The notes beneath the pieces were generated by a model that saw only the letters and a list, made by a program, of their open reading frames with translations, was not told the origin of the DNA and did not search any database. Position numbers and translations under genes: made by a program. From Synechococcus sp. RSCCF101 (GTDB taxonomy: Bacteria; Cyanobacteriota; Cyanobacteriia; PCC-6307; Cyanobiaceae): a DNA stretch of 64,000 nucleotides. This document shows positions 28,622 to 40,143 of the stretch, piece by piece. Position 1 is the stretch's first letter, and every line of letters starts with the position of its first letter. Where the stretch lies: positions 682,001-746,000 of the forward strand of contig NZ_CP035632.1 of the NCBI RefSeq assembly GCF_008807075.1, written 5' to 3'.

Positions 28622-29257
28622 ATGCGACCCGCCTTCCGTCCCCTGCTGGCCGCTCTGGCGGGCGCATCGGTTCTGCTGGCACCGGCGGCCGGCCGCGCGG
28701 CCGCCGGACCCGCCGGCGAGCCGGAACCGTCCACCACAGCGCCGGCACCCGCCGGTGACGCGGCGGAACCCGGCGGAACCCGCGCCCTGGCCCTGCTGCC
28801 GACGGATCTGCGGCAGAGGAACGGCCGTCATCTCGTGCTCGACCGGCAGCGGCGGCGCCTGTACGTGCTCGAGAGCGGCAGCCTGCTGCGGCTCTTCCCG
28901 GTGGCGGTGGGGATGCCCGGCTGGGAGACGCCCACCGGTCGCTTCGAGGTGATCGAGATGACGCCGCACCCGATCTGGGAGCACCCGGAGACCGGCCGGC
29001 GCGTGCCCGCCGGCCCCGCCAACCCGCTCGGCAGCCGCTGGATCGGCTTCCATCAGGACTGCCTCGGCCGGGAGGCCCACAACGGCGAGCGTGTGCTCTC
29101 GATCGATGGCTGCGTCTCGGCCGGCTTCCATGGCACTCCGCACCGCTGGACCGTGGGCCGCGCCGTCTCCCATGGCTGCGTGCGCCTCTACGACGAGGAT
29201 GTGAGAGCCCTCTACGACATCGTCGAGATGGGCATGCCGGTCACCGTGCTGCCCTGA
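28622..29257 (+). CDS. L,D-transpeptidase (YkuD domain), exported
   Basis: About 211 residues from ATG 28622. N-terminal signal ([21 protein letters not shown]), a Pro/Ala-rich linker, then the YkuD domain with [15 protein letters not shown], the metal-free core PTGRFEV, and the catalytic motif [20 protein letters not shown] with Cys186. Cross-links or modifies peptidoglycan in the periplasm. A GTG at 28556 overlapping menB by four bases is an alternative start, but would put 22 polar residues before the signal. Confidence 0.85.
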   Translation: MRPAFRPLLAALAGASVLLAPAAGRAAAGPAGEPEPSTTAPAPAGDAAEPGGTRALALLPTDLRQRNGRHLVLDRQRRRLYVLESGSLLRLFPVAVGMPGWETPTGRFEVIEMTPHPIWEHPETGRRVPAGPANPLGSRWIGFHQDCLGREAHNGERVLSIDGCVSAGFHGTPHRWTVGRAVSHGCVRLYDEDVRALYDIVEMGMPVTVLP

Positions 29258-29287
29258 GCGGCGCCGAGGACGGGAAAACAACACCCG

Positions 29288-29293
29288 TAAAGT
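29288..29293 (+). promoter_or_regulatory. Possible -10 element TAAAGT for glgA
   Basis: TAAAGT lies 23 bases before the glgA ATG in the 59-base gap after the transpeptidase gene, in a locally AT-rich patch (GAAAACAACA upstream). Confidence 0.35.
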
Positions 29294-29316
29294 CGGAGCC
29301 CTTTGACGGGGTCCCG

Positions 29317-30918
29317 ATGCGGGTGCTGTTCGCCGCTGCCGAATGTGCCCCCATGATCAAGGTGGGTGGCATGGGTGATGTGGTGGGGTCCCTCCCTCCC
29401 GCCCTCGCCCGCCTCGGACACGATGTGCGGGTCATCCTTCCGGGCTACGGCAAGCTCTGGAGCCAGCTCGATGTGCCGGAGGAGCCGATCTGGCGTGCCG
29501 ACACGATGGGCACCGGCTTCGCGGTGTACGAGACCCGTCACCCCAGAAACGGACTGACCCTCTATCTGGTGGGCCATCCCGTGTTCGATCCGGAGCGGAT
29601 CTACGGCGGCGAGGATGAGGACTGGCGCTTCACCTTCTTCGCCAGCGCAGCGGCGGAATTCGCCTGGAACGTGTGGAAGCCGCAGGTGCTCCATTGCCAC
29701 GACTGGCACACCGGCATGATCCCGGTCTGGATGCACCAGGACCCGGAGATCAGCACGGTCTTCACCATCCACAACCTCCGCTATCAGGGCCCCTGGCGCT
29801 GGAAGCTCGACCGCATGACCTGGTGCCCCTGGTACATGCAGGGGGACCACACCATGGCGGCGGCGCTCCTGTATGCGGACCGGGTGAATGCGGTCTCGCC
29901 CACCTATGCACGGGAGATCTGCACGAGTGAGTACGGAGAACGCCTCGAGGGGCTGCTCAGCTTCATTCAGGGCAAGCTGCGCGGCATCCTCAACGGCATC
30001 GATGTCAGCAGCTGGGACCCGTCGAGCGATCCCAGCCTCCCGGCCCGGTTCAGCGCCGAGGACCTCTCCGGCCGGGCGATCAACAAGCAGGCCCTGCAGG
30101 AGCGGATGGGCCTCACCCCCTCCCCGTCCACTTATCTGATGGGGATGGTGAGCCGCCTGGTGGATCAGAAGGGTGTGGACCTGCTCCTTCAGGTGGCCGA
30201 CCGGCTGCTGGCCTTCACCGACAGCCAGATCGTGGTGCTGGGAACCGGTGAGCGGGGTCTGGAGTCGGGCCTCTGGCAGATGGCGGCCCGCCATCCCGGC
30301 CGCTTCGCGGTGTTCCTCACCTACGACGACGCTCTCTCCCGCCTGATCTACGGCGGCTGCGACGCCTTCCTGATGCCCAGCCGCTTCGAGCCCTGCGGCA
30401 TCAGCCAGATGCTGGCCATGCGCTACGGCTGCATTCCCGTGGTGCGCAAGGTGGGTGGGCTGGTGGACACCGTGCCACCCCACGATCCCGCCGCGGGGTC
30501 GGGCACGGGCTTCTGCTTCGACCGCTACGAGCCGATCGACTTCTACACCTCCCTGGTGCGCTCCTGGGAGGCATACCGCCATCGCGACAGCTGGCAGGCC
30601 CTGCAGCGCCGGGCCATGGCCCAGGACTTCAGCTGGACCCGCTCCGCTCTGGCCTACGACGCCATGTACCGGGAGGTGTGCGGCAGCAAGGAGCCGGCTC
30701 CGGATGCCGCCGCCGTGGAGGAGCTGCTGGCCAGCTCGCCCCAGATGGCCGGCCACCGGGCCGAGCGGCAGCAGGCCCAGGACCGGGATGCCGCAGGCCA
30801 GTCGACCGATGACGCTGCTGCCGCTGCGGCCAGCCCTCCGGCGGCACCGGGAACCAACGGCGGCAACGGCAACCGGCGCGGACCGCTCTCCCTGCTGCGT
30901 CGGCGGACCAGGGGCTGA
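29317..30918 (+). CDS. glgA: Glycogen synthase (ADP-glucose type)
   Basis: 533 residues, GT5 family. N-terminal KVGG motif with Lys15 that binds ADP-glucose, [13 protein letters not shown], and C-terminal [11 protein letters not shown] and [17 protein letters not shown]. The last 60 residues are a Gln/Ala/Pro/Gly-rich tail beyond the enzymatic domain, which is seen in picocyanobacterial versions but not in short bacterial GlgA. Elongates glycogen chains. Confidence 0.93.
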   Translation: MRVLFAAAECAPMIKVGGMGDVVGSLPPALARLGHDVRVILPGYGKLWSQLDVPEEPIWRADTMGTGFAVYETRHPRNGLTLYLVGHPVFDPERIYGGEDEDWRFTFFASAAAEFAWNVWKPQVLHCHDWHTGMIPVWMHQDPEISTVFTIHNLRYQGPWRWKLDRMTWCPWYMQGDHTMAAALLYADRVNAVSPTYAREICTSEYGERLEGLLSFIQGKLRGILNGIDVSSWDPSSDPSLPARFSAEDLSGRAINKQALQERMGLTPSPSTYLMGMVSRLVDQKGVDLLLQVADRLLAFTDSQIVVLGTGERGLESGLWQMAARHPGRFAVFLTYDDALSRLIYGGCDAFLMPSRFEPCGISQMLAMRYGCIPVVRKVGGLVDTVPPHDPAAGSGTGFCFDRYEPIDFYTSLVRSWEAYRHRDSWQALQRRAMAQDFSWTRSALAYDAMYREVCGSKEPAPDAAAVEELLASSPQMAGHRAERQQAQDRDAAGQSTDDAAAAAASPPAAPGTNGGNGNRRGPLSLLRRRTRG

Positions 30919-30944
30919 AGGACCAGGGGCGGACGGAGGACCGG

Positions 30945-31769
30945 GTGCGGAACGAGCTGCCGGCTCCGTACCGCAGCCCCTGGAACCGGCTGGCCGGAGA
31001 CCTCCAGGCCGTCGGAGCCGACATCGCCCTGCGGCTGCGGCGCCTCTGGCGCCTGAACCGGGAGGGCCAGCTGCCGCATCCACGCGGCTGGCCGGAGAGC
31101 CTGAGCAGCCTGTTCTGGCCGCTGCTGCTGGTGGGCGTGCTGAGCCTGCTGGCACTTCTCGGGAGCGTCCTCTGGCGCGGGAGCGAGCCGACAGCGGACG
31201 GGACAGCCACCGGGCCCGGGTCGACCGTGACAGCCGTGCCGGATGCATCCGAACCCCGTCAGGTCGATCCGGAGGTGGCGGGCCGCATCGACCTCCCGGC
31301 GACGGTTCCTGAGCCGACATCGCCCCTGACGCCATCCATCGCCGACCGGGAGGCCGAGGAACCGACCGCCGTTGCACCGGAGCCCATCCGCCCGGCGGCA
31401 CCGGAGCCGACCGCGTCGACCGGTGCGGCGACCCGGGCCCAGACCCAGGCCAAGGCCCAATCACCGCTGGCCGTGCCTCCGAGTGCTCCGGTGCCGCCGG
31501 TCGGCTCGAGCCTCTGCCCGGAGCCACTGGAGCCGGACGCCGTCTCCCTGAGCGACCGGCGCGGGCTGATCGAGGCGGTCTGCTTCAGCGACGCTTCGCA
31601 GGCCCTGCTGCTGCAGCTGCGGGCGAGACCGCAGGCGGAGGAGGCCGAGGCGTGGCTGAACAGCGCGCGGGAGCAGGGCATCGATGGGCTCGAGCTGCGC
31701 CTCGTCGACGGCCGCCTGATCGGCCGTCAGGCCTTGATCGGGGACGGCATGATCCTGGGGAATCTGTGA
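30945..31769 (+). CDS. Hypothetical single-span membrane protein
   Basis: About 274 residues from GTG 30945. A cytoplasmic basic N-terminus (IALRLRRLWRLNREGQ), one membrane helix (LFWPLLLVGVLSLLALLGSVLW), a long Pro/Thr/Ala/Glu-rich linker, and a C-terminal globular part of about 75 residues (CPEPLEPDAVSLSDRRGLIEAV...GDGMILGNL). Not recognised. It lies between glgA and murF, with its stop overlapping the murF GTG by four bases, a position conserved in picocyanobacteria as far as I recall. An envelope role is possible. Confidence 0.6.
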   Translation: MRNELPAPYRSPWNRLAGDLQAVGADIALRLRRLWRLNREGQLPHPRGWPESLSSLFWPLLLVGVLSLLALLGSVLWRGSEPTADGTATGPGSTVTAVPDASEPRQVDPEVAGRIDLPATVPEPTSPLTPSIADREAEEPTAVAPEPIRPAAPEPTASTGAATRAQTQAKAQSPLAVPPSAPVPPVGSSLCPEPLEPDAVSLSDRRGLIEAVCFSDASQALLLQLRARPQAEEAEAWLNSAREQGIDGLELRLVDGRLIGRQALIGDGMILGNL

Positions 31770-33175
31770 GCGAGGCAGGGATGGCCCTCAGCAGCGACGA
31801 TCTCCGGCGCCTCTGGGGAGAGCCGCTCGGGGAGGGAGCGCCGCCACCGGGAACCCGTCTCGGCCCGCTCGTCACCGACAGCCGGCAGCTGCAGGCGGGT
31901 GATGTGTTCGTGGCTCTGGAGGGCGAACGCTTCGATGGCCACGCCTTCCTGGAGCAGGCCCGGGAGCGGGGAGCTCAGCTGGCCCTCATCTCCCGCACTC
32001 AGCAGCGGCGGCTGCCGCCGGGTCTGCCGGGCTGGGCCGTGGACGACACCCTGGCGGGCTACCAGACCCTCGCCCTGCTGCATCGCCGCAGCCTGGCGGC
32101 CCCGGTGGTGGCCGTGACCGGGTCGGCCGGCAAGACCACGACCCGCGAGCTGATCCGGACCCTGCTCTCCGCCCTCGGACCCGTGGTGGCCAGCGTCGGC
32201 AACGAGAACAACGACATCGGTGTGCCCCGGACCCTGCTGCGGGCCGGTGAGGCGGAGGCGGCGCTGGTGGTGGAGATGGGCATGCGGGGACTGCACGAGA
32301 TCGAGCGGCTCTCCAACTGCAGCGAGCCCGATGTGGCGGTGATCACCAACATCGGCACCGCCCACATCGGGCGGCTCGGCAGCCGCGAAGCGATCGCCAC
32401 GGCGAAGTGCGAGATCACGGCGGCCCTGCGCCCTGCTGGGCTGGTGGTGATCCCGGCCGGGGATCCCCTGCTGGAGGAGGCCCTGGGCCGCGTCTGGAAC
32501 GGGCGGGTGCGGCGGGTGGCCCTCGAGGGCGATGAGCACCGGGGCGGACCGGCCGCGGACTGCATCGCTGCCCTCGGCCGCAATGAGCAGGGCCCGAGCC
32601 TGGAGCTGGAGGGGGTGAGCCTGCCGCTGCCGCTGGACGGGCGTCACAACGCCCGCAATCTGCTGCTGGCCGTGGCCGTGGCCCGCGAGCTGGGCCTGCC
32701 CGACAGCCGCCTCGATCTCAGCCGGCTGGACCTGCCGGACGGGCGCAGCCAGCGCCGCGTGCAGGGGGGCCTGACCCTGCTCGATCAGACCTACAACGCC
32801 TCGCCCGAGGCGGTGATCGCCTCGCTGGAGCAGCTGGCCAGCGAGCCGGGACGGCGCTTCGCCGTGCTCGGCACCATGCTCGAACTGGGCGATCGCAGTG
32901 TGGAACTGCACCGGCGCGTGGCCGCCCGCGCCGCGGAGCTGCGTCTCGATGGCCTGCTGGTGCTGGACGGAGGCCCGGAGGGTGACGCGATGCTCGAGGC
33001 GGCGGCCCCCCTGGCCCGCCTGCAGCGGGCGCCGGAGCTGGAGGGCGCCGCCGCGGTGCTGACGGACTGGCTTCAGCCGGGCGACACGGTGCTGCTCAAG
33101 GCCAGCCGGGGTGTGGCGCTCGAGCGCCTCATTCCGCTGCTGCCGAGCTGGGACCCGGCCAGTCCGCCTTGTTGA
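31766..33175 (+). CDS. murF: UDP-N-acetylmuramoyl-tripeptide--D-alanyl-D-alanine ligase
   Basis: About 469 residues from GTG 31766 (ATG 31781 is an alternative). ATP site [12 protein letters not shown], conserved [10 protein letters not shown], the NIGTAHIG and [13 protein letters not shown] segments, and [11 protein letters not shown]. Adds D-Ala-D-Ala to the UDP-MurNAc-tripeptide in the cytoplasm. The start overlaps the upstream stop (GTGA). Its last 47 bases overlap the convergent glmU. Confidence 0.92.
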   Translation: MSEAGMALSSDDLRRLWGEPLGEGAPPPGTRLGPLVTDSRQLQAGDVFVALEGERFDGHAFLEQARERGAQLALISRTQQRRLPPGLPGWAVDDTLAGYQTLALLHRRSLAAPVVAVTGSAGKTTTRELIRTLLSALGPVVASVGNENNDIGVPRTLLRAGEAEAALVVEMGMRGLHEIERLSNCSEPDVAVITNIGTAHIGRLGSREAIATAKCEITAALRPAGLVVIPAGDPLLEEALGRVWNGRVRRVALEGDEHRGGPAADCIAALGRNEQGPSLELEGVSLPLPLDGRHNARNLLLAVAVARELGLPDSRLDLSRLDLPDGRSQRRVQGGLTLLDQTYNASPEAVIASLEQLASEPGRRFAVLGTMLELGDRSVELHRRVAARAAELRLDGLLVLDGGPEGDAMLEAAAPLARLQRAPELEGAAAVLTDWLQPGDTVLLKASRGVALERLIPLLPSWDPASPPC

Positions 33176-34493
33176 TCTGACGGGCCCGACCCAGGGCGAG
33201 CGATCCGGCGGGGACGTCCTCGGTGAGGGTGGATCCGGCCGCCACGGTGACGCCGTCGCCCAGTCGGATCGGGGCCACCAGGGTGGAGTTGGCGCCCGTC
33301 TTGCAGGCGCTGCCGATCACGGTGCGGTGCTTGCGCTGTCCGTCGTAGTTGGCCGTGATCGTGCCGGCCCCCACGTTGACGCGCGCGCCCAGGTCGCTGT
33401 CGCCGATGTAGCTGAGGTGATTGATCTTGCAGCCGGGCTCGACGCGGCTGTTCTTCACCTCCACGAAATTGCCGACCCGGCAGCCCTCACCCAGCTCGGA
33501 GCCCGGGCGGATGTGGGCGAAGGGCCCCACCTCCACCCCCGCCGCCAGGTGGCAGTCGCGCACCACCGAGTGCAGCACCCGCACATCGCGCTCCAGCTGG
33601 GCGTTCTCCAGCAGCGTTCCCGGCCCCAGGCGGCAGCCGTCGCCGATGCGGCAGGCGCCTCGCAGATGGGTCTGGGGTTCGATCACCACATCCCGACCCA
33701 GCTGGCAGCCATCGCTGAGGGTGCAGCTGGCCGGGTCGATGAAGCTGACGCCCTGGGTCATCCAGTGGCTGCGCAGCCGCTCCTGCAGGGTGGCCTCACA
33801 GGCGGCCAGCTGACGGCGATCGTTGATGCCGGCGATCTCATCGGCATCCGCCACCACGATGTGACGCGCCGGGTTCAGCTGGGCGACCGTGTCGGTCAGG
33901 TAGAGCTCCCCCTGGTCGTTGTCGCTGGAGAGCAGCGGCAGAACGGAGGCGAGCCGGGGCCAGTGGAAGCAGTAGATGCCGGCATTGATCAGGGGGTTGC
34001 TGCGCTGGGCATCGGTGCAGTCGCGGTGCTCCACGATCGCCTGCACCACACCGTCGGCATCGACGAACACCCGGCCGTAGCCGGTGGGATCGGCCAGTTC
34101 GGCCGTGAGCAGGGTCACCGCTGAACCGCCGCTGCGGTGTTCGGCCACCAGAGCCTCCAGCGTCTCGCTGCGCAGGAGCGGCACATCCCCGTTGAGCACC
34201 AGCAGATCCCCCTCGAAACCCTCCAGGGCCGGCAGCAGCTGCTGCACGGCATGACCCGTGCCGTTCTGGGGTTGCTGCAGCACGAAGTCGAGGTCGGAGC
34301 GATGGCTGAGCTGGCCCCTCACCCGCTCGGCCTGGTGGCCCACGATCAGCAGCGTGCGCTCCGGCGCGAGGGGACCGCAGCTGGCCAGCACCCGTTCCAC
34401 CAGGGTGGCTCCGGCGATCGGTTGCAGCACCTTCGGCAGGTCGCTGCGCATGCGGGTGCCCTTCCCGGCGGCGAGGATGGCGACGGCGAGCAT
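33129..34493 (-). CDS. glmU: Bifunctional UDP-N-acetylglucosamine pyrophosphorylase / glucosamine-1-phosphate acetyltransferase
   Basis: 454 residues. N-terminal nucleotidyltransferase with [12 protein letters not shown] and Lys in [11 protein letters not shown]-terminal left-handed beta-helix of hexapeptide repeats ending in the acetyltransferase loop ([13 protein letters not shown]). Supplies UDP-GlcNAc for peptidoglycan and for the EPS locus further right. Its C-terminal codons overlap the end of murF on the other strand. Confidence 0.93.
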   Translation of the reverse strand: MLAVAILAAGKGTRMRSDLPKVLQPIAGATLVERVLASCGPLAPERTLLIVGHQAERVRGQLSHRSDLDFVLQQPQNGTGHAVQQLLPALEGFEGDLLVLNGDVPLLRSETLEALVAEHRSGGSAVTLLTAELADPTGYGRVFVDADGVVQAIVEHRDCTDAQRSNPLINAGIYCFHWPRLASVLPLLSSDNDQGELYLTDTVAQLNPARHIVVADADEIAGINDRRQLAACEATLQERLRSHWMTQGVSFIDPASCTLSDGCQLGRDVVIEPQTHLRGACRIGDGCRLGPGTLLENAQLERDVRVLHSVVRDCHLAAGVEVGPFAHIRPGSELGEGCRVGNFVEVKNSRVEPGCKINHLSYIGDSDLGARVNVGAGTITANYDGQRKHRTVIGSACKTGANSTLVAPIRLGDGVTVAAGSTLTEDVPAGSLALGRARQINKADWPGPSSAAAE

Positions 34494-34519
34494 CGACGGC
34501 AGGGCGGCTGGCGCGGAAT

Positions 34520-35518
34520 CTACGTGGGGTCCTTGTTGCCGCCCCAGCGCTCCCTCGGCCAGCGCCGCTGCCAGGCACCGGTGCTCTCCAGGGCGCTGCG
34601 GGCCTGGTCCTGCTGCCGCCGCCGGATCAGCTCGGCGGCCGTGCCGGTGCCCTCCGGATCGCGGTAGGGAATGGCCGCCCGGCAGCGCAGGTGCTCCTCC
34701 TCCATCGGACTCAGCGGGCTCCAGTGGTCGGTGCTGGTCGGTGGCTCCGGCAGCGTGGCCCCCGCGCCACCGGCCGGCTTCACCGCCATCGTGCCGCCGC
34801 TCCAGTCGGCGCGCTGCCCCGGAGCGGGCCGGAGCGAGTGGAGCTGCAGGCCCGCATCCCGCAGCACCGCCCGCACCGCGGCCGCCCGGCTGTAGGTGAG
34901 CAGACGTCCCCCCGGCCGCAGCAGCCGCGCCAGCCGGCCGAGGAACTCGGCACTCCAGAGCTGGGGGCAGCGGCGCGGCGAAAAGGGGTCCAGCAGGATC
35001 AGATCGAAACCCTGCGCGGTGTCCGGCGATGCGTCATCGCAGCCCAGCCGTTGCACTTCGCGCCGGGCATCGCCCCAGAGCAGGGCGCCGTCGCTGCCAC
35101 CCTCGCGCCAGCCACCGCTCCGGCGCAACGCCTCCAGGCGCCGCAGCGTGCGCGGCGACCAGCAGGCGCGGAAGGAGGGATCCGCCAGCGCCAGGTCCAG
35201 GGGCCGGGGATCGTTCTCCAGGCCGCGCCAGTGCAGCGGCAGCTCCGCCGCCGCCGGACTGTCCATCAGGCAGGCGCTGTTGTAGCCGAGCCCCACACAG
35301 ACATCGAGCACCCGCAGGGGGGTGCCGGGGGCCAGCCGGCTCAGCCCGGCCGGGGCCACGTATTTCCATCGGGCCTCCGCCATGGCGCCGCAGAGGCTGT
35401 GGAACGGCTCGCCGGCGCTGCCGCTGATCAGGGTGGGGCTGCCGTCCGCCGTGAGCCGGCGGTGCAGCTCGCCGGGCCCCGGCCCATCGCCCGGCGCGTC
35501 AGCAGAGCAGGCGATCAA
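34520..35518 (-). CDS. MnmC/MnmD-like SAM-dependent methyltransferase
   Basis: 332 residues. The SAM-binding region [17 protein letters not shown] and the DUF752-type motif [17 protein letters not shown] identify the methyltransferase half of MnmC (tRNA wobble uridine modification); the oxidase half is absent. TTG start at 35518 overlaps the aroA stop by 20 bases; no ATG or GTG fits better because the conserved LTADGSPTL segment lies close to it. The C-terminal 70 residues are a polar extension. Confidence 0.75.
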   Translation of the reverse strand: MIACSADAPGDGPGPGELHRRLTADGSPTLISGSAGEPFHSLCGAMAEARWKYVAPAGLSRLAPGTPLRVLDVCVGLGYNSACLMDSPAAAELPLHWRGLENDPRPLDLALADPSFRACWSPRTLRRLEALRRSGGWREGGSDGALLWGDARREVQRLGCDDASPDTAQGFDLILLDPFSPRRCPQLWSAEFLGRLARLLRPGGRLLTYSRAAAVRAVLRDAGLQLHSLRPAPGQRADWSGGTMAVKPAGGAGATLPEPPTSTDHWSPLSPMEEEHLRCRAAIPYRDPEGTGTAAELIRRRQQDQARSALESTGAWQRRWPRERWGGNKDPT

Positions 35519-36821
35519 GGTCGGTCCAGAAGCCGGGGTACGACACCGCCGCTGCCTCGCTGCGCTCCAACCGGCTCTCGCCGCTGGCCACCAGCGCCGC
35601 CACGGCCAGGCTCATGGCCACGCGGTGGTCGGTCTCACTGTCGAGGCCGGCGCCCCGGAGGGGAACTCCGCCCTCGATCAGCAGGCCATCGGGACGCTCC
35701 TCCACCCGCGCGCCGAGGCGCTCCAGCTGCCGGCTCATGACCGCCAGCCGGTCGGTCTCCTTCACCCGCAGCTCCGCGGCCCCCTCAATGCGGCTCTGAC
35801 CGCGGGCGCAGCAGGCGGCCACGGCCAGTACGGGGATCTCATCCACCAGGCTCGGGATCAGATCGGAGCCGATGCGGCAGGCCTCCAGGGGCGCATGGCG
35901 CACCAGCAGATCCGCCACCGGCTCGCCGGCCACCAGCCGCTCCCTCTGAACGGTGATGTCGGCACCCATGGCGCGCAGCACCTGCAACACGCCCATGCGG
36001 GTGGGATTGAGGCCCACGTTCTCCACCACCAGTTCCGATCCCGGCAGGACCGAGCCGGCCACCAGCCAGAACGCCGCCGAGCTGATGTCGCCGGGCACCA
36101 CCACCTCCTGCCCCCGCAGGGCCGGCCCGGGGCTGAGGTGCACGTGGCGCCCCAGTTCGCCCCGCACCTCCAGGTCGGCGCCGAAGGCGCGCAGCATGCG
36201 CTCGCTGTGGTCGCGGGAGCGGGAGGGCTCGATCACCGTGGTGGTGCCCTCGGCGGTGAGGCCGGCCAGCAGGATCGCCGACTTGACCTGGGCCGAGGCG
36301 ACCGGTGTGCCGATCACCCCGCCCCGCAGGGGGCGTCCCTCGATGGCCAGCGGCGCGAGATTGGCCCGGTCGCGCCCGCCGATGCAGGCGCCCATCGTCT
36401 CGAGCGGCTGCCCGACCCGGCGCATGGGCCGGCCCCGCAGGGAGGCATCGCCGGTGAGCACGAAATGCCGCCCGACCCTCCCGGCCAGCAGGCCCAGCAT
36501 CAGGCGCATGGTGGTGCCGGAGTTGCCGCAGTCGAGCACGTTGTTCGGCTCCTGCAGACCATCCAGACCGACCCCCTCGACCCGCACCGTCAGCCCGACC
36601 TCGATCGGGCTGACGGTCACCCCCATGGCCCGCAGGCAGGCGGCGGTGCTGAGAGGATCCTCCGCCGGCAGCAGTCCCTCGATGGTGGTGGTGCCCTCGG
36701 CGATGGCGCCCAGCAGCAGCGCCCGGTGGGAAATGGACTTGTCGCCGGGCACCCGCACCCGGCCCCGGAGGCGGCCGCCGCTGCTCAGCGGTCGCGAGGT
36801 CACGGCGGCGCTGGCGGTCAC
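35499..36821 (-). CDS. aroA: 3-phosphoshikimate 1-carboxyvinyltransferase (EPSP synthase)
   Basis: 440 residues, GTG start. PEP/shikimate site [34 protein letters not shown], and the C-terminal [18 protein letters not shown] motif. Makes EPSP in the shikimate pathway, feeding chorismate to aromatic amino acids and to phylloquinone via menD. Leftward operon with the MnmC-like gene. Confidence 0.93.
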   Translation of the reverse strand: MTASAAVTSRPLSSGGRLRGRVRVPGDKSISHRALLLGAIAEGTTTIEGLLPAEDPLSTAACLRAMGVTVSPIEVGLTVRVEGVGLDGLQEPNNVLDCGNSGTTMRLMLGLLAGRVGRHFVLTGDASLRGRPMRRVGQPLETMGACIGGRDRANLAPLAIEGRPLRGGVIGTPVASAQVKSAILLAGLTAEGTTTVIEPSRSRDHSERMLRAFGADLEVRGELGRHVHLSPGPALRGQEVVVPGDISSAAFWLVAGSVLPGSELVVENVGLNPTRMGVLQVLRAMGADITVQRERLVAGEPVADLLVRHAPLEACRIGSDLIPSLVDEIPVLAVAACCARGQSRIEGAAELRVKETDRLAVMSRQLERLGARVEERPDGLLIEGGVPLRGAGLDSETDHRVAMSLAVAALVASGESRLERSEAAAVSYPGFWTDLDRLLC

Positions 36822-36847
36822 GGTCTCAGGGCGTGGGGCGGAACCGG

Positions 36848-36853
36848 ATCCTA
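36848..36853 (-). promoter_or_regulatory. -10 element TAGGAT for aroA, containing the upstream gene's stop codon
   Basis: The complement reads TAGGAT, 26 bases before the aroA GTG. Its first three bases (complement of 36851-36853) are the TAG stop of the UbiD gene. The same arrangement occurs at murI/sds. Confidence 0.4.
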
Positions 36854-38422
36854 TGGAGCCGCCTTGCTGCCCCTGAGCCGATCGAGCACCTGCTCGATGG
36901 CATAGCCGAAGAGGGTGGGGTCGGCCGGGCGATCCTCGAGGCCGGCCAGACCGAGCTCCTCCCAGCGGTCGCTGACCCTGGCCTCCAGATCAGCCGGGCG
37001 GCTGAGGGACTCGCCCCAGTCGTGGCGCTTCTCCGGTCCCAGCTTGGTGGTGGCGTCGATGGCGAGGCGGCCGCCGAGGCCGAGCCGCTCACTGGCGAAA
37101 TCGAGGCTGTCGAAGGGGGTGTCCTCCAGAACGAACAGATCGCGCTGGGGATCCACCTGAGCGGCGATCGCCCACACCACCTGGCGCGGGTCGCGCACAT
37201 TGATCGCGGCATCCACCACCACCACGAACTTGGTGTAGGTGAACTGGGGCAGCGCGCTCCAGAACGCCATCGCAGCCCGCTTGGCCTGGCCCGGGTAGGC
37301 CTTGTCGATGCTGATCACGGCCAGCTTGTAGCTGAGCGCCTCCATCGGCAGGAAGAAATCCACGATCTCGCTCACCTGCTGGCGCAGGATCGGGGTGTAG
37401 ATGCGGTTGAGGGCGATCGCGAGCATCGCCTCCTCCTTCGGGGGACGGCCGCTGAAGGTGGTGAGGAAGGTGGGATCGCGTCGCTGGGTCAGGCAGTGGA
37501 AGCGCACCAGGGGCGAGGGCTCGGCCACGCCGTAGAAGCCCATGTGGTCGCCGAAGGGGCCGTCGGTGAGGGTCTCGCCGGGAGTGATCGTTCCCTCCAG
37601 AACCACCTCGCTGTGGGAGGGCACCTCCAGATCCACGGTCTTGCAGCGGGCCAGGCGCACGCCCTCGCCCGCATAGAGCCCGGCGAACAGCCACTCGCTC
37701 AGCTGCACCGGAATCGGCGTGGCGGCCGCCATCACCAGCAGGGGGTGCACCCCGATGGCCACGGCCACCTCCAGCTTGCGGCCCATGGCCGCCGCCTTGC
37801 GCAGATGGCGGGCACCGCCGCGCACGCTGAGCCAGTGCACCGTCATGGAGGTGGCGGACTGGCGCTGCAGCCGGTACACCCCAACGTTGGGTGTGCCGGT
37901 CTCCGGGTCCTTGGTGATGACCAGGCCGAGGGTGATCACGCCGCCGGCATCGCCCGGCCAGGGCCGCAGCAGCGGCAGGGCATCGAGATTCACCGCATCA
38001 CCGCGGATCACCTCCTGCTGGCAGGGCGGGAAGAGATCGAGATCGGTGCGGGCCTTGATCAGGTCCCAGGCCACCGACGCGAAGCGCCGGGCCTCCTGCA
38101 GGCCCTTGGGCGGTCGGGGCTGCTGCAGCAGGGCCAGGCGACTGCCGAGATCCTCCAGCTGCTCGGCCCGCTCCAGCCCCATGCTCCAGACCACCCGCTC
38201 GACGGTGCCGAGCACGTTCACCGCCACGGGCATCGAGGAGCCGATCACGTTCTCGAACAGAAGCGCCGGCCCCCCACGGGCCAGAACGCGGTCGGCGATG
38301 GCCGCCAGCTCCAGATCCGGGTCCACCGGAGCGCTGATCCGGTGCAGCTGCCCCCGGTCCTCGAGCAGGGTGAGAAAACCGCGCAGATCCCGTACGGCGG
38401 CTCGGGTCATGGCGGCGGGCAT
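36851..38422 (-). CDS. UbiD-family decarboxylase
   Basis: About 523 residues from ATG 38422 (the frame extends to a GTG at 38464; ATG 38410 is also possible). Family features: [18 protein letters not shown] at the N-terminus, NVGVYRLQ, the prenylated-FMN/Mn site region with [23 protein letters not shown], and a C-terminal [15 protein letters not shown]. In cyanobacteria the UbiD enzyme is the likely 4-hydroxybenzoate decarboxylase of plastoquinone synthesis, using prenyl-FMN. Together with the solanesyl synthase nearby this fits the quinone pathway. Confidence 0.88.
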   Translation of the reverse strand: MPAAMTRAAVRDLRGFLTLLEDRGQLHRISAPVDPDLELAAIADRVLARGGPALLFENVIGSSMPVAVNVLGTVERVVWSMGLERAEQLEDLGSRLALLQQPRPPKGLQEARRFASVAWDLIKARTDLDLFPPCQQEVIRGDAVNLDALPLLRPWPGDAGGVITLGLVITKDPETGTPNVGVYRLQRQSATSMTVHWLSVRGGARHLRKAAAMGRKLEVAVAIGVHPLLVMAAATPIPVQLSEWLFAGLYAGEGVRLARCKTVDLEVPSHSEVVLEGTITPGETLTDGPFGDHMGFYGVAEPSPLVRFHCLTQRRDPTFLTTFSGRPPKEEAMLAIALNRIYTPILRQQVSEIVDFFLPMEALSYKLAVISIDKAYPGQAKRAAMAFWSALPQFTYTKFVVVVDAAINVRDPRQVVWAIAAQVDPQRDLFVLEDTPFDSLDFASERLGLGGRLAIDATTKLGPEKRHDWGESLSRPADLEARVSDRWEELGLAGLEDRPADPTLFGYAIEQVLDRLRGSKAAP

Positions 38423-38524
38423 CGCTGGTGTCAAGGGTGGTGATGTGTACTGTGACGCACCCAACCGGGCGATCGCGCCCCCGGGGTTGAGGCCCTAGCC
38501 CGGATCCATGCAGAGGTGATCGGG

Positions 38525-39268
38525 ATGCAGTTGTTCGTCTTCCACGCGGCCGGCGATGTGCCCGGCGATCCGCAGGCTCCCCAGGCCGATGCGGGGGTGG
38601 TGATCGACGTGCTCCGGGCCACCACCACCATCGCCTGGGCGCTCCACAACGGCGCCGGCAGCGTGGCGGCGTTCGCCGATCTCGGCAGCCTGGCGGAGGC
38701 CTGGAGCGCCTGGCCCGAGGACCGGCGCCTGCGGCTGGGAGAGCGGGGCGGCCAGCGCCTGGAGGGCTTCGACCTGGGCAATTCACCCCTGGCCGTGAGC
38801 GCCGACGTGGTGGCCGGCAAGCGGCTGTTCATGAGCACCACCAACGGCACCCGCGCCCTGAACCGGCTGCAGGCGGTGCCGCTTCTCCTCACCGCCTGCC
38901 TGCCGAACCGGGCCGCCGTGGTGAAGCGCCTGCTGCAGGCGAACCCGGACCGGCTCTGGCTGCTGGGCAGCGGCTGGGAGGGCGCCTTTTCGCTGGAGGA
39001 CACCCTGGCGGCCGGAGCGGTGATCGAGGGGCTGCTGGCCGGTGCACCGGCAGGCTCGCTCGAGTGGGGCAATGATGAGGCGCTAGCGGCGCTGGCGCTC
39101 TGGCAGCAGTGGCGTGAGCGGCCGGAGGAGGCTCTGCGGCAGGCCAGCCACGGCCGCCGTCTGCAGCGCCTCGGCGATCACGATGCCGATTTCCGCTGCT
39201 GCAGCCAGGTGGACGGATTGGATGTGGTGCCGGTCCAGACCGAACCCGGGGTGCTGGGCCTGGCCTGA
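38525..39268 (+). CDS. 2-phosphosulfolactate phosphatase family protein (ComB-like)
   Basis: About 247 residues from ATG 38525. Contains [33 protein letters not shown] and [11 protein letters not shown], the three conserved segments of the ComB family. ComB itself acts in coenzyme M synthesis, which cyanobacteria lack, so the real substrate is unknown; family members are nevertheless usual in picocyanobacteria next to ubiD. Confidence 0.82.
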   Translation: MQLFVFHAAGDVPGDPQAPQADAGVVIDVLRATTTIAWALHNGAGSVAAFADLGSLAEAWSAWPEDRRLRLGERGGQRLEGFDLGNSPLAVSADVVAGKRLFMSTTNGTRALNRLQAVPLLLTACLPNRAAVVKRLLQANPDRLWLLGSGWEGAFSLEDTLAAGAVIEGLLAGAPAGSLEWGNDEALAALALWQQWRERPEEALRQASHGRRLQRLGDHDADFRCCSQVDGLDVVPVQTEPGVLGLA

Positions 39269-39281
39269 CACCGAGCACCAC

Positions 39282-39287
39282 TACAGT
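39282..39287 (+). promoter_or_regulatory. Possible -10 element TACAGT for the nitrilase-family gene
   Basis: TACAGT lies 24 bases before the GTG at 39311 in the 42-base gap after the ComB-like gene. Confidence 0.3.
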
Positions 39288-39310
39288 TCGCCAGCCCTTC
39301 GATCGCGCCC

Positions 39311-40129
39311 GTGTCCAGCTTTCTGGCGGCGGCTCTGCAGCTCACCAGCACCCCGGATCCGGAAGCTAATCTCCGCGCGGCCGAGGAGCAGATCGAGCTG
39401 GCCGCACGCCGCGGGGCCGAACTGGTGGGACTGCCCGAGAACTTCGCCTTCATGGGTGAGGACAGCCAGCGGCTGGCCCTGGCCCCCGAGCTGGGGGAAC
39501 GCTGCTCCCGCTTCCTGGTCACCATGGCCCGCCGCTACCAGGTGGTGCTGCTCGGTGGCGGCTTCCCGGTGCCGGCCGGGGAAGGGCAGACCTTCAACCG
39601 CTCGGAGCTGGTGGGCCGCGACGGCCAGATCCTGGCCCGCTACGACAAGATCCACCTCTTCGATGTGGACCTGCCCGACGGCATCACCTACCGGGAATCC
39701 GAGAGCGTGCGGCGGGGGCAGGAGCCACCTCCGGTGGTGGATGTGCCAGGGCTCTGCCGCGTGGGACTGTCCATCTGCTACGACGTGCGCTTCCCTGAGC
39801 TCTACCGCCACCTTGTCGGCGCCGGCGCCGAGCTGCTCATGATCCCCGCCGCCTTCACCGCCTTCACCGGCAAGGACCACTGGCAGGTGCTGCTCCAGGC
39901 CCGCGCGATCGAGAACACCGCCTATGTGGTGGCCCCCGCTCAGACCGGCCTGCACTACGACCGGCGCCAGACCCACGGCCACGCCCTGGTGATCGACCCC
40001 TGGGGCACGGTGCTCTCCGATGCAGGCCTGGTGCCCGGGGCGGCGATCGCCCCCATCGCCATCGGCCACCTGGAGCGGGTGCGCGACCAGATGCCCAGCC
40101 TGCGCCACCAGCAGCCCGCTCTCTTCTGA
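39311..40129 (+). CDS. Nitrilase-superfamily amidohydrolase (Nit1/Nit2-like)
   Basis: 272 residues. The catalytic triad is visible: Glu in LPENFAF, Lys in RYDKIHLFDVDLPDG, Cys in SICYDVRFPELY. The sequences around Lys and Cys are those of the Nit1 branch, which hydrolyses deaminated glutathione as a repair reaction. Cytoplasmic. GTG start at 39311. The amidase gene starts 14 bases later, giving a likely operon. Confidence 0.87.
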   Translation: MSSFLAAALQLTSTPDPEANLRAAEEQIELAARRGAELVGLPENFAFMGEDSQRLALAPELGERCSRFLVTMARRYQVVLLGGGFPVPAGEGQTFNRSELVGRDGQILARYDKIHLFDVDLPDGITYRESESVRRGQEPPPVVDVPGLCRVGLSICYDVRFPELYRHLVGAGAELLMIPAAFTAFTGKDHWQVLLQARAIENTAYVVAPAQTGLHYDRRQTHGHALVIDPWGTVLSDAGLVPGAAIAPIAIGHLERVRDQMPSLRHQQPALF

Positions 40130-40143
40130 GGGGGCCTTCCGCG

